This document shows positions 6,952 to 17,700 of a stretch of 42,451 nucleotides of DNA, piece by piece. Under the pieces are notes generated by a model. That model was not told the DNA's origin and ran no database searches. It saw nothing but the letters and a program-made list of their open reading frames with translations. This stretch comes from an uncultured Opitutaceae bacterium. GTDB taxonomy: Bacteria; Verrucomicrobiota; Verrucomicrobiia; Opitutales; Opitutaceae. Both the position numbers and the translations under genes were made by a program. The stretch spans positions 1 through 42,451 of the forward strand of contig CAITEC010000126.1 in NCBI GenBank assembly GCA_903891325.1, given 5' to 3'. Numbering within the stretch: position 1 is the first letter of the stretch; each line of letters begins with the position of its first letter.

Positions 6952-8894
6952 TTCACCCCCTCCAACATCACGAGAATCGCCAGGCCGGCGAGGCCGGCGG
7001 CAATGTACACGATGTAGAATTGCAGCCGGCCGTGCTGCAGCTGGCGCGCCAATCGCGACAGGCGCAGCACGGTGCCGCCGGCCGGAGCGATGATCCGCTC
7101 CAGCACCGTCTCCGGCACCCGTTCGATCCGGCTGGCCCGCTCCGGGAACGGCCCGCGCGGCCGGCGTTGCGTCCGCTCCGGCAGCATGATCCACGCAAGC
7201 CAACCCGTCGCGGTGGCCGCGAAGGAGCCCCCGGTGTATTGCATCCGCGGCGTCGGAGTTGAGTAGCCGCCGTCCCAGGTCAGCGCGCGGCGCAACCCTG
7301 TGGCGTGCACCCGGCGCCAGAGCAGGATGCTGGCGGCCAGGAAGAGCGCGGCGAGGGCACAGTGTGCCAGGCCCAGCGTCAGGAGGGGCGCCGGCGGTTC
7401 CGCGCCGGCCCACGCGGGATTCCAGGAGCCGACGGCGCGGGCCAGCAGGGGCCACGCGAGGCCGGGCAAAAGCCCGATCGCCAGGCAACCGCCGGCCAGC
7501 ACGCCCATGGGTGCGCGCATGAGCCAGCCCGATTCATGGGCCGCCTCCGCCGCCTGGGTGCGCGGGGCGCCGAGGAAGATGACTGCGCCCGCCTTGAGAA
7601 AGCTCGCCAGCGCCAGGGCACCGGCCACCGCCAGCGCGATGACCGCGGGCAGTGCGATCCAGGCGGACGGGCTGTGGCTCGTCGCGGTCCGGATCAAACC
7701 GAGATAGATCAGCCATTCGCTGACAAATCCATTGAGCGGTGGCAGTCCGGAAATCGCCGCCGCCCCCACGACAAACATCGCCGCCGTCCAGGGCATCGCC
7801 CGCCAGAGCCCGCCGAGCCGGCTCATTTCCCGCGTCCCCGTGGCGTGCAGCACCGAGCCGGCCCCGAAAAACAGCAGCGACTTGAACCAACCGTGATTCC
7901 AAACATGGAGCAACGCGCCCGCGAGCAGGAGCCGGCCCCAGAGCGCGTTGCCCTGGGCTGCGGCGAGCAGCGCCCCGCCGACGCCGATCGCGATGATCCC
8001 GACGTTCTCGACGGAGCAGTAGGCCAGCAGCCGCTTGAGATCGTTTTGCGCGAAGGCAAATGCGATGCCGAGCAGGGCGGTGAGGGCCCCGACGCCCATC
8101 ATCGCCCAGCCCGCGGCGGCCGGTACCGGCAGCCAGCCGCCAAAGCGGATCAGCCCATAGACCCCCATCTTGATGGCCACCCCCGACATCAGGGCGGATA
8201 CGTGGCTCGGGGCGCTGGCGTGAGCCGATGGCAGCCAGATGTGCAGGGGAAACAAGCCGGCCTTCACGGCAAACCCGGCGAACGCCAGCCAGAACAGCGG
8301 CCCCAGATTCGCGTGATCGCGCATGGGACCGAGCTCCCAGCTCCCGGTGCGGCTCGCGAGCCCCGCGAAAAATGCGAAGAGGCAGAGCGTGCCCGCGTGG
8401 GAAGCCGCCAGGTAGAGCCAGCCGGCCGCGCGCACGTCGCGCCGCGCCCGGTCCAGGGTGATCAGGAAATAGCCGCTGACGGCAAAAAGCTCCCAGGCGA
8501 TGAGAAAGTGCAGTCCATTGGAGGACAGGAGCACGCCCCCCATGCTCAGGATGATTGCGCACCACCACCGCCGGCCCCGGGGAGCGGATGCGGCCTGCTG
8601 CTCGTCGGACCAATAGCCGCGGGAGTAAATTGCGCCCAGCCCGCCCACCGTGCCCAGCAGGGCCAAAAAGAGGGCGCTGACTCCGTCCAGCCGCAGGTGC
8701 AGGGCCTCGCCGCCGACCGGAAATGCGCTCCGCCACTCCCAGTCGACCCCGCCGGCCAGGCCGACCAGCGCCGCGGCGACGGTCGCACCGGCTCCGGCCA
8801 CGGTAAGCGCCAGCCACACGCGGGACTGCCGTCCGAGCGCGATGCCCCCGGCCAGTGTGACCAGGGCAAAAAGCAGAAGGGAGGCGATGCTCAC
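6948..8894 (-). CDS. Ehr-type complex: HyfB/NuoL-like antiporter subunit, second copy
   Basis: This 648-residue proton-conducting transporter family protein is a close paralogue of the one encoded at 9624-11573; the two share long near-identical stretches such as SSNGLHFLIAWE, PLHIWLPSAHASAPSH, SGLPPLNGFVSEWL and a shared C-terminal pattern beginning LQHGR. The channel residues Glu135 and Lys211 are in place. A GTG at 8894 is used, overlapping the TGA of the EIIA gene, and the stop overlaps the HyfC-like gene. Having two such subunits next to each other suggests either more ions moved per cycle or alternative assemblies. It probably arose by tandem duplication. Confidence 0.87.
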   Translation of the reverse strand: MSIASLLLFALVTLAGGIALGRQSRVWLALTVAGAGATVAAALVGLAGGVDWEWRSAFPVGGEALHLRLDGVSALFLALLGTVGGLGAIYSRGYWSDEQQAASAPRGRRWWCAIILSMGGVLLSSNGLHFLIAWELFAVSGYFLITLDRARRDVRAAGWLYLAASHAGTLCLFAFFAGLASRTGSWELGPMRDHANLGPLFWLAFAGFAVKAGLFPLHIWLPSAHASAPSHVSALMSGVAIKMGVYGLIRFGGWLPVPAAAGWAMMGVGALTALLGIAFAFAQNDLKRLLAYCSVENVGIIAIGVGGALLAAAQGNALWGRLLLAGALLHVWNHGWFKSLLFFGAGSVLHATGTREMSRLGGLWRAMPWTAAMFVVGAAAISGLPPLNGFVSEWLIYLGLIRTATSHSPSAWIALPAVIALAVAGALALASFLKAGAVIFLGAPRTQAAEAAHESGWLMRAPMGVLAGGCLAIGLLPGLAWPLLARAVGSWNPAWAGAEPPAPLLTLGLAHCALAALFLAASILLWRRVHATGLRRALTWDGGYSTPTPRMQYTGGSFAATATGWLAWIMLPERTQRRPRGPFPERASRIERVPETVLERIIAPAGGTVLRLSRLARQLQHGRLQFYIVYIAAGLAGLAILVMLEGVK

Positions 8895-9598
8895 GCGGGT
8901 TTATCTCCGGCGACGCCGCCAGTGCCCAGTTTGTCGGCCGCCGCTATCGCCCGATAAATGTCCTCGTCGGGAGCCCGGCCGATGATCAGCTCCCGCAGGG
9001 GCCCGCGGGCGAGAAGGCGGCAGATGCGGCCCTCCAGGTCGAGATGCGCCCGGGGCGAGGGCGCCACGAAGAAAAACAGCTGCCGGATCGGAACGGCATC
9101 CGGCATGGGCTCGGCCACGGCCAGCGCCTCGCTCAAAAGCAGGAGGCCAAGCGTGCCGGAGTCGCGTCCCAGCGCGACGCGGGCCCGAAGATGCGGCAGG
9201 GCGAAACCGCCGCCAATGGGTGCGAAGGTCAGGCCATCGCGGCCGTTCAGCCGCCCGGCCAGCAGTTGCCGGATCGCAGGCGTGGCGCCCGGCAGGGAGG
9301 CGACCATTGGCCCGAGCACCGCCAGGACTCCGGCGGCGGGCACGTCGCGCCAGATGCCGCCGGTGCGCAGGAGAGGCTCCAGGTGCCAGCCGGTGGCGAA
9401 GACCGCGGACTCGGGGGAGAGAAACCCCACTTTCGCCGCCAGCCCCCTGCCTTCGGCCCAATGGGCCACCTGGGCCCGATCAAACAAAAGCCGGCCGCGG
9501 TCGCTCGTATGGGGCAGACTTTCGTTGCGCGTCCAGTCCTCCACCATCCGCTCCGAGACTCCGAACGACTCGGCTATCTGAGTTAGATTTAGATACAT
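8891..9598 (-). CDS. HTH-PTS EIIA domain protein inside the Ehr operon
   Basis: The 235-residue protein starts with a MerR/excisionase-like DNA-binding or docking region (about 1-50: MYLNLTQIAESFGVSERMVEDW, then an arginine-containing turn and an AQVAHW helix). A linker follows, then a PTS EIIA domain of the fructose/mannitol/PtsN class (about 60-225). GGGFALPH places the phospho-accepting histidine at 136, and the second active-site histidine fits His185 in AHLDLEG. Such domains take phosphate from HPr-type proteins. No EIIB or EIIC is nearby, so transport is unlikely and regulation more likely. The start is the ATG at 9598; the reading frame stays open up to 9730, but that would overlap the antiporter gene. 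Its place between two antiporter genes, with a 4-nt overlap to the second, ties it to the complex. Whether it binds DNA or the complex is not shown. Confidence 0.8.
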   Translation of the reverse strand: MYLNLTQIAESFGVSERMVEDWTRNESLPHTSDRGRLLFDRAQVAHWAEGRGLAAKVGFLSPESAVFATGWHLEPLLRTGGIWRDVPAAGVLAVLGPMVASLPGATPAIRQLLAGRLNGRDGLTFAPIGGGFALPHLRARVALGRDSGTLGLLLLSEALAVAEPMPDAVPIRQLFFFVAPSPRAHLDLEGRICRLLARGPLRELIIGRAPDEDIYRAIAAADKLGTGGVAGDKPA

Positions 9599-9623
9599 GG
9601 TGTCCGGGTTTCCTTCCGCCGGC

Positions 9624-11573
9624 TCATGGCGCGCCGCCCCACAGAGCCAAGCCGCCCAGGACCATGAGGCCGGCGACGACGTAAAGAAGGTAGGCCTGCA
9701 CCCGCCCATGCTGCAGGCGGCGCGCGCCATCGGCCGCTTTCAGAGTGGCTTTGCCGGCCGGCACGAACAGGCACTCCAGCACCGTTTCCGGCATTTCCTC
9801 CTCGAAGTCGGCGCGGGCGGGGAAGGTTTCCACGGGCCGGCGTCCCTGCCGCTGCGGGCGCAGAATCCACGCGAACCAGTCGGTGATGATGCCCGCGAAG
9901 GAGCCCGCCGTGTACTGCATCCGGGCCGTCGGCGCGGCGTAGCCGCAGTCCCAGGTCAACGCGCGACGCACTCCCGTCTGCCGGGTCCGCCGCCAAAGCA
10001 GGAATACCGCCGTCACCGCCGCCACCGCCAGGACCGCATTGCAGGCGCCGAGGATGCCCAGGGATGGCGGCGCACCCAGGGCGCCCCAGGCCGGATTCCA
10101 CGCCGATGCCGCGCGAGCCACGGCCGGCCAGAACAAGCCGGGCATCAATCCGATCATGAGGCACGCCACCGCCAGCACGAGCATCGGAGTGCGCATCAAC
10201 GGGCCGCTTTCGCGGGCCCGCTCGGCGGCCGGTGTGCGCGGGGCGCCGAGGAAGACGACTCCGCAGGCCTTGACGAAACAGGCCAGGGCCAGCGCGCCCG
10301 TCGCCGCCAGCAGCACCGTGGCGGCAACTGCCACGAGCGCCGGATTGCCGCGGGAGCCCACCGCGCCGAACAGGCCGAGATAGACGAGCCACTCGCTGAC
10401 GAAGCCATTGAGCGGCGGCAGTCCGGAGATGGCCGCCGCACCCAGGGCGAACAGCCCCGCAGTCCAGGGCATGTGCCGCCACAGGCCGCCCAGCCGGCTC
10501 ATTTCCCGGGTGTGGGTGGCGTGCAGCACCGAGCCGGCGCCGAGGAAAAGCAGTGACTTGAAAAGCCCGTGATTCCAAACGTGCAGCAGGCCGCCGGCCA
10601 GGGCGATCCAGCCCCAGGCGGCGTTGCCGTGCTCCCGGGCGATCAGGGCAAATCCGAATCCAATGAGGATGATCCCGATGTTCTCGACGCTGTGGTAGGC
10701 GAGCAGCCGTTTCAAGTCATGCTGGCCGAGGGCAAACGCCACGCCCAGGACGGCGCTGGCGACTCCGAGCGAGGCGACGACCCAGCCCGCTTCCGCGGGA
10801 ACCGGGAGCCAGCCGGTGAAACGCACGAGCCCGTAGATGCCCAGCTTGATCGTCACGCCGGACATGAGGGCCGACACGTGGCTGGGGGCGCTGGCGTGCG
10901 CCGATGGGAGCCAGATGTGCAGCGGAAACAGGCCGGCCTTCGTGCCAAAGGCGGCGAGCGCGAGCCAGAAAAGCGGCGCCAGCTGCGTTTGTCCGCGCAT
11001 GGGACCGAGGTCCCAGCTTCCCGTGTGCGCCGCCAGAATGGCGAAATAGGCAAAGAGGCAGAGCGTGGCGGCATGGGAAACGCCGAGATACAGCCAGCCT
11101 GCCGCCCGGGCCTCGCTCTGCTGGCGATCAAGCGTGATGAGAAAATAGCTGGCGACGGCAAAAATCTCCCAGGCGATCAGAAAATGGAGCCCATTGGATG
11201 AAATCAGCACCAAGCCGATCGCCGCCAGCAAGGCGCTCCACCACACCCGGCCCGAGCGGGCGGAGCGCGGATGCGCACGGTCGCCCCAATACTCGCGGGA
11301 GTAGACCGTCGCCAGACCGCCCACCACCCCAAGCAAGGCGACAAACAATGCGCTGATGCTGTCCAGGCGGAAGTGAAGGCGTTCGCCGCCCAAGACCATG
11401 TTTCCCCGCCAGTCCCAGTCCCCGGCGCCGAGCAGGACGCGGACGGCGGCGCCCAGCGCGGAACCCATGCCCAAGAGGGTGGCGGCCAGCCACAGCCGCG
11501 GCGCCGCGCGGCCGCCGACCATTGCGATCACCAGTCCCAGCCCGGAGATGATCAACAGCGGAGCGACATTCAT
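9624..11573 (-). CDS. Ehr-type complex: HyfB/NuoL-like antiporter subunit, first copy
   Basis: First gene of the operon, 649 residues, with about 15 predicted helices. It belongs to the proton_antipo_M family and resembles HyfB. Glu136 (HFLIAWEIFAV) and Lys212 (FGTKAGLFPLHIW) fit the channel residues of NuoL-type subunits, and the second-half segment FAFALGQ-like/DLKRLLAYHSVENIG is present. The ATG at 11573 was preferred over an in-frame TTG two codons upstream because it matches the hydrophobic N-terminus of the paralogue. The paralogue follows after the EIIA gene. DabB-type bicarbonate-uptake subunits belong to the same superfamily, but no DabA gene is present here. Confidence 0.87.
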   Translation of the reverse strand: MNVAPLLIISGLGLVIAMVGGRAAPRLWLAATLLGMGSALGAAVRVLLGAGDWDWRGNMVLGGERLHFRLDSISALFVALLGVVGGLATVYSREYWGDRAHPRSARSGRVWWSALLAAIGLVLISSNGLHFLIAWEIFAVASYFLITLDRQQSEARAAGWLYLGVSHAATLCLFAYFAILAAHTGSWDLGPMRGQTQLAPLFWLALAAFGTKAGLFPLHIWLPSAHASAPSHVSALMSGVTIKLGIYGLVRFTGWLPVPAEAGWVVASLGVASAVLGVAFALGQHDLKRLLAYHSVENIGIILIGFGFALIAREHGNAAWGWIALAGGLLHVWNHGLFKSLLFLGAGSVLHATHTREMSRLGGLWRHMPWTAGLFALGAAAISGLPPLNGFVSEWLVYLGLFGAVGSRGNPALVAVAATVLLAATGALALACFVKACGVVFLGAPRTPAAERARESGPLMRTPMLVLAVACLMIGLMPGLFWPAVARAASAWNPAWGALGAPPSLGILGACNAVLAVAAVTAVFLLWRRTRQTGVRRALTWDCGYAAPTARMQYTAGSFAGIITDWFAWILRPQRQGRRPVETFPARADFEEEMPETVLECLFVPAGKATLKAADGARRLQHGRVQAYLLYVVAGLMVLGGLALWGGAP

Positions 11574-11585
11574 GACCAAAGGTCA
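11573..11585. promoter_or_regulatory. Perfect 13-bp palindrome at the start codon of the Ehr operon
   Basis: TGACCaaaGGTCA is a perfect 5-3-5 inverted repeat that touches the first gene's ATG. Its position would let a bound protein block initiation or the early transcript. It may be an operator, possibly for the HTH-EIIA protein encoded in the operon. That link is inference; a 13-bp match can also arise by chance. Confidence 0.35.
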
Positions 11586-11631
11586 AAAGGAGCGGCGACT
11601 GCGCTGCCGGGTTGATCCTCAGGCACGCGGA

Positions 11632-11652
11632 CGGGCCCGACCGCCGGGCCCG
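11632..11652. terminator. GC-only hairpin between eno and the Ehr operon
   Basis: CGGGCCC (11632-11638) pairs with GGGCCCG (11646-11652) around a 7-nt loop. It lies 86 nt after the eno stop on the minus strand. No T-tract follows, so it may only weaken read-through, or it may be folding noise in GC-rich DNA. The rest of the 164-nt gap shows no convincing -35/-10 pair. Confidence 0.3.
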
Positions 11653-11737
11653 GCAGGAGGTCCGCTCGAATTTGGCGCGCACCGCAGGCCCGAAGCGTGT
11701 CGATCGGCCTTGGGCGGAACGCGAACACGGCGGCCTG

Positions 11738-14148
<2,411 letters not shown>

Positions 14149-14294
14149 TGCTGGAGAGCAGTTTCTAGAATCCCCCGGGCCCGGCGGGGAGGCAACCCAA
14201 AACGGGGGCCTCGGGTATTCACCCCAGGCAAAACCCGGCCCGCGGCGATACGGTTTTCATTGCCATTCCGCACCTCTCAAACATCCTGCTCAGC

Positions 14295-14723
14295 ATGAGT
14301 GCAGCCGATCCCAAGCGCGAGGGCGCCGCGAGCCAGGCAAGGTGGCCCATCCTGCTCGTCGATGACGAGCAGACGCTGCTGGACGTTTTTCAGGCCGCGC
14401 TCGAACCCTATTTCGAGGTCACGACGGCCACGTCCACCCGCGACGCGGAGGCGATCCTGCAGGGCAGGCAGTTTCACGTGGTGGTCGCCGACCACCTCAT
14501 GCCCGGCGGCAACGGGATGAATTTCCTGGTCCGCGCCCGCGAGGAATACCCGCACATGCAGCGCATCCTCGTGACCGGGTACATGAAGCCGGAGATGCTC
14601 CTGCGCAGCGTCAACGAGGCCGCGCTTTTCCGCTACCTGCTCAAGCCCGTCGCGATCGCGGAGCTGATCAAGGTCGTGCAGGACGCGGTCAAGGCGCATG
14701 ATCTGAGCGTGGCGGCCCTTTGA
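14295..14723 (+). CDS. Stand-alone response-regulator receiver protein
   Basis: The 142-residue product is a single CheY-like receiver domain. It has the acidic pair Asp23-Asp24 in LLVDDEQ, the phospho-accepting Asp66 (VVVADHLMPGG), Thr94 in LVTGY and Lys117 in YLLKP, so it should be phosphorylatable. There is no output domain. The LVTGY...KPEMLLRSVNEAALFRYLLKP pattern is typical of receivers related to RpfG/HD-GYP regulators, which suggests a single-domain relay or a partner found elsewhere. No histidine kinase is encoded in the window. Its last 35 nt overlap the 3' end of the convergent uvrA gene. Confidence 0.9.
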   Translation: MSAADPKREGAASQARWPILLVDDEQTLLDVFQAALEPYFEVTTATSTRDAEAILQGRQFHVVVADHLMPGGNGMNFLVRAREEYPHMQRILVTGYMKPEMLLRSVNEAALFRYLLKPVAIAELIKVVQDAVKAHDLSVAAL

Positions 14724-17700
14724 GCCTCTTTCTAAGATAGGGGGCGGTGGGGCTACCCTTGGTCCGAAGCAGGCCGGCCAGATCCCCCGAGTAGAGCAGC
14801 CTGCCGCCATCAGGGCCGCCCCCGGGCCCCAGCTCGATGATCGCGTCGGCCTCGGCGAGTAGGTCGAGGTGGTGCTCGATCACGACGACGGTGTGGCCCT
14901 GGTCCACCAGCGAGTGCAGGACCCGGATCAGCTTTTCGCAGTCGCTCAGGTGCAGGCCGATCGTCGGCTCCTCGAGCAGGTAGAGGTTCCGCGGGGATTC
15001 GCCGCCGGGCCTGCCGCCCGGCGCTGCGATGCCGCGGGACAGCTCCGTGACCAGCTTCAGCCTCTGGGCCTCGCCGCCGGAAAGGGTGGGGGAGCTCTGG
15101 CCAAGGGCGAGGTAGCCGAGCCCGCAGTCGACCATCAGCTTGCACACGGCCGCCAGCCGCGAATGAAAGTCGAAGAACTCCGCCGCCTCCTCAAAGGTGA
15201 GCTGCAGCACCTCGCCAACGGACTTTCCCTTCCAGACCACGTCGTCGAGCTCCGGGGCGTAGCGGCGGCCCCGGCAGTCGTCGCAGGGCAGGTAGGTGTC
15301 CGGCATGAACGCCATCTCCAGCCGGATCCTTCCGCCGCCTTCGCAGGTCGGGCAGCGGCCGCCGGCGACGTTGAACGAAAACCGGGAGGCGGTGTAGCCG
15401 CGGAGCCGCGCCTCGGGCAGCGCGGCGAAGAAGTCCCGGATCAGGTTGAAGATCCCGAGGTAGGTCGCCGGCGTCGAGCGGGGCGTCTTGCCGATCGGGG
15501 ACTGGTCCACCTCGATCACGGAGCCAAAGCGGGCGCCGAGCCGCAGTTCCGAGAACGGGGGCCGGGGGCGGCCCCCGGGCGGCGCAAGTTCGTCCGATGC
15601 AAAATCGGCAAGGCGGACAAACTCCGCGCCCGTGAGCCGGGTCTTGCGTCGCTTCGCGGCGCAGGCGACCGCCGGGACCAGGAGGTCGCGGAACAGCGTC
15701 GACTTTCCCGCCCCGCTCGGGCCGGCGACCATCACCAGTCGTCCGATCGGCAGCGTCAGGTCAAATCCGCGCAGGTTGCGGAAGGAGGCTCCCTTCAGCT
15801 CCAGCGCGGGCGCGGCGCGGCCCTTGCTCCCGCCGGCAGCGGAAAGCGGCCGGTAGCTTCCCCGCAGCGGGTGCGGGATTCCCCTTTCCATGAAGAGGCC
15901 GGTCAGGGAGCGCGCGTTTCGCCGGATCTCGGCGGGCGTGCCGTCGGCGAGCACCTCCCCGCCATGGATCCCGGCCCCCGGACCGAGGTCGATGATCCGG
16001 TCGGCCGCGGCCATGACCTCCTCGTCGTGCTCGACCACCAGCAGCGTGTTCCCCCGCGAGCGCAGCTCCAGGAGCGTCTCGATCAGGCGCTCATTGTCCC
16101 GCGCATGCAGGCCGATGCTCGGCTCGTCGAGGACGTAGAGGACGCCGGAAAGGTTCGACCCGAGCTGGGCGGCAAGCCGGATCCGCTGGGCCTCCCCCCC
16201 GGACAGCGTCTCCGTGGGGCGGTCGAGTGAGAGATAGCCCAGTCCGACCCGCTTGAGGAAGCGCAGGCGCTCCTCGATCTGCGGCAGCACGTCGCGGGCG
16301 ACAAGGCGTCCCCGCGCGTCCAGGGCGAGCCGCCGCAGGCGCTCCGAAATGGAGGCGGGCGGCAGGCCGAGCAGTTCGGGGAGGGAAAGCGGGGCCCCGG
16401 TGCGAAACGGGAGTTTCACGGCCCGCGCCATCCGGTTGAGCCGGGTGCCCTGGCAGCTCGGGCAGGGGCTCGAGTGGCGCTCGCGGACCGTGGAAAGGAT
16501 GTCCTTGTCGAGGTCCGCGATCTCCGGGGGCAACTCCTCGTCGGGATCCGGCTCGAGCATCCAGTCGAATATCCGCCCGTAGCCCCGGCACGCCGGGCAC
16601 CAGCCGCGCGGCGAGTTGAACGAGAAGTGCTTCGGATCGAGCTCCGGGAAGGACTCGCCGGTCTCCGCGTCCGTGCGCGTGCTCGAGAACCACGAGATGA
16701 CCGCCCCCGCGGGCCCGGCAAGGAAGCAGGAGCCGTTGCCCAGGCGCAGGGCCGCTTCCAGGGCCTTCGCGGCGGGCGGGGCCCCTTCCGCCTTCAGGTC
16801 GGCGACGACCACCTCGATGTCGTGCTCCTTGTAGCGGTCGAGCTTCCTGAAGGCGTCAACCCGGACCATCTTCCCGTCGACGCGCATGAGCGCGTGGCCC
16901 TGGGCCGCGATCCAGGTCGCGATCGGCTGGTGGTGGCCCTTGCGGCCCCGGATCAGGGGGGCGCACAGGTAGAGGTGCCGGGCGCGGGCGGCCGGCGGCC
17001 GGGCAATCACGCGGGCCAGCAGCCTCCTGAGCTCGGGGGCCGAGAGGGGGATCACCGGCCGGCCCGTGTCGGGGTGGTGCTGGATCCCGAGCCGGGCGTA
17101 GAGCAGCCGGAGGTACTGGGCGACCTCGGTGATCGTCGCGACGGTGGACTTGCGCGAGCCGCGGGTCACGCGCTGCTCGATCGCCACGGTGGGCGCGATC
17201 CCGGTGAGCCGGTCGATCGCCGGCCGGGGCATCTGCTCGACGAATTGCCGCGCGTAGGCGGACATGGACTCCATGAAGCGGCGCTGTCCCTCCGCAAAGA
17301 TGATGTCGAAGGCGAGCGTCGACTTGCCGGAGCCGGAGACGCCGGTGACGACCGTCAGCGCCCCGTGGGCGACCCGGATCGAGATGTTCTTCAGGTTGTT
17401 CTCGCGGGCTCCCGTCAGGACGAGCCCCTCCGGCTCCGGCGGGGCCAGGGCCGCCGGAGCGGCGCGCGACCCGCGACCGGCCCGAACGCCCGCATCGGGA
17501 CCCTTGCCGAATTCCAGGGCCTCCCGCAGGAAGGGTGCGGTGACGGCCGCGGACCGGGCCACCTCGGCCGGCGTTCCGGCCGCGACCACCCGTCCCCCGC
17601 CGGCGCCGGCCTCGGGGCCCACCTCGATGATCCAGTCCGCGCACTTCAGGACGTCGAGGTTGTGCTCGACGACAACGACGCTGTGGCCGCGCGCGACCAG

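Noticed and set aside
1675-11573. A true group 4 [NiFe] hydrogenase or formate hydrogenlyase
   Set aside because: None of the four [NiFe]-binding cysteines is conserved, and no maturation genes (hyp), protease or formate dehydrogenase are nearby.
1675-11573. Respiratory complex I (nuo operon)
   Set aside because: The operon has HyfE/HyfF-type subunits and fused Fd-small subunits, lacks nuoEFG, and its small subunit has no N2-cluster cysteines.
6948-11573. DAB-type bicarbonate uptake system
   Set aside because: DabB is NuoL-like, but no DabA (zinc, carbonic-anhydrase-like) gene is present.
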